Source: Microplitis mediator (lineage: Eukaryota > Arthropoda > Insecta > Hymenoptera > Braconidae). Taken from it: a DNA stretch of 64,000 nt. Positions 63,545 through 64,000 of this stretch are shown here, one piece after another (the first letter of the stretch is position 1; each line of letters opens with the position of its first letter). The position numbers were made by a program, and so were the translations under genes. The notes beneath the pieces were generated by a model. The model saw only the letters and a list, made by a program, of their open reading frames with translations. It ran no database searches and was not told the origin of the DNA. Where the stretch lies: NCBI RefSeq assembly GCF_029852145.1, contig NC_079975.1, positions 682,001 to 746,000 on the forward strand, written 5' to 3'.

Positions 63545-63904
63545 GTAAGTTAAATTATTATTTTTTTTTTTATTTATAAATTTGCGAGGCGAAATGGGGT
63601 AGCCTTAAATTTGGTATTAAAAAAACCGAGATTTATTTTCAACTGTCATTCAATAATTTTTTTCACTTTTGTACAAAATGGCGCAGCCTCAAAAATATAA
63701 ATAAAATTTTATAATAATTTATGTGTAAACTAAAGTAAGAAAAATAATCTTCAGAATTTTTAAGTGCATGAAATTTTTTTTAAAAGTAATAAATAATAAC
63801 GTGAAATTTTTTTAAAATTTTTCACTTAAGAATTTTAGAAAATTCCATTTTTTATTTTTTTTCAAATCATTAATATTCGATTTATATTTTTTTTTTTTTT
63901 TCAG
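63545..63904 (+). other. Intron 1 of the secreted-protein gene
   Basis: Phase 1 intron of 360 bp, from GTAAGT to a long T-run ending in TTTTTCAG. It contains AAATGGGGTAGCC near 63592 and AAATGGCGCAGCCTC near 63677, words that resemble those of the TIR element at 62227-62700. Confidence 0.6.
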
Positions 63905-64000
63905 AAAATATGCGTGAAATTTCGAGCAAAGAATTCGACCTACGGCAGCAATATATTCTAGGTCAGTTCAGAAAATTCCGGAAAGTCGCTCGTCACAAAC
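63905..64000 (+). CDS. Unrecognised secreted protein, exon 2 (cut by window end)
   Basis: Follows a strong acceptor (T-run then CAG). With the one base carried over from exon 1, it reads K-NMREISSKEFDLRQQYIL and then GQFRKFRKVARHK, still open at the last base. It is charged and hydrophilic, consistent with a secreted domain. The absence of stops across the junction and the sharp composition change at the acceptor are the evidence. It is partial here; the rest lies beyond the window. Confidence 0.6.

Noticed and set aside
1..64000. Possible integrated viral genes, since some parasitoid wasps carry them
   Set aside because: No frame resembled a viral structural or replication protein, and no virus-type gene cluster was seen.

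Overview
This window is AT-rich eukaryotic DNA from an insect nuclear genome. The evidence is intron-bearing genes with GT..AG splice sites, a knirps-family nuclear receptor (an arthropod developmental regulator), abundant microsatellites and many short terminal-inverted-repeat (TIR) elements. A probable odorant-receptor fragment and the overall look fit a hymenopteran, perhaps a parasitoid wasp. The insect call is firm; the order is inference.

Layout: 1-3.5 kb is non-coding and lies 3' of the receptor gene. It holds two short TIR elements and microsatellites. The knirps-family gene is on the minus strand. Coding exon 1 (12803-12880) encodes the first zinc finger. An 8.2-kb intron follows, with a TIR element and a GC-rich island inside. 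Coding exon 2 (3517-4647) encodes the second finger, the Kni box and a C-terminal tail with two CtBP-type motifs. The ATG lies immediately after a splice acceptor, so the 5' UTR and promoter lie upstream, above position 12881. A GC-rich block ending in a good minus-strand donor near 18159 is one candidate first exon.

From about 18 to 61 kb I find no convincing protein-coding gene. This gene desert could hold long-range regulatory DNA of the developmental gene. It carries at least fifteen non-autonomous TIR elements of several families, some present as two to four copies. Several families share the tip TACAC(T/A/G)G(A/T)AA and a probable TA target duplication. Many have interiors built from repeats of their own subterminal motif.

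The last 4 kb holds a probable odorant-receptor fragment on the minus strand (61126-61542) beside a TIR element. It also holds the first two exons of an unrecognised secreted protein on the plus strand (63382-63544 and 63905 onward), cut off by the window end. No rRNA, tRNA, CRISPR array, prokaryotic operon or clear transposase gene was seen.
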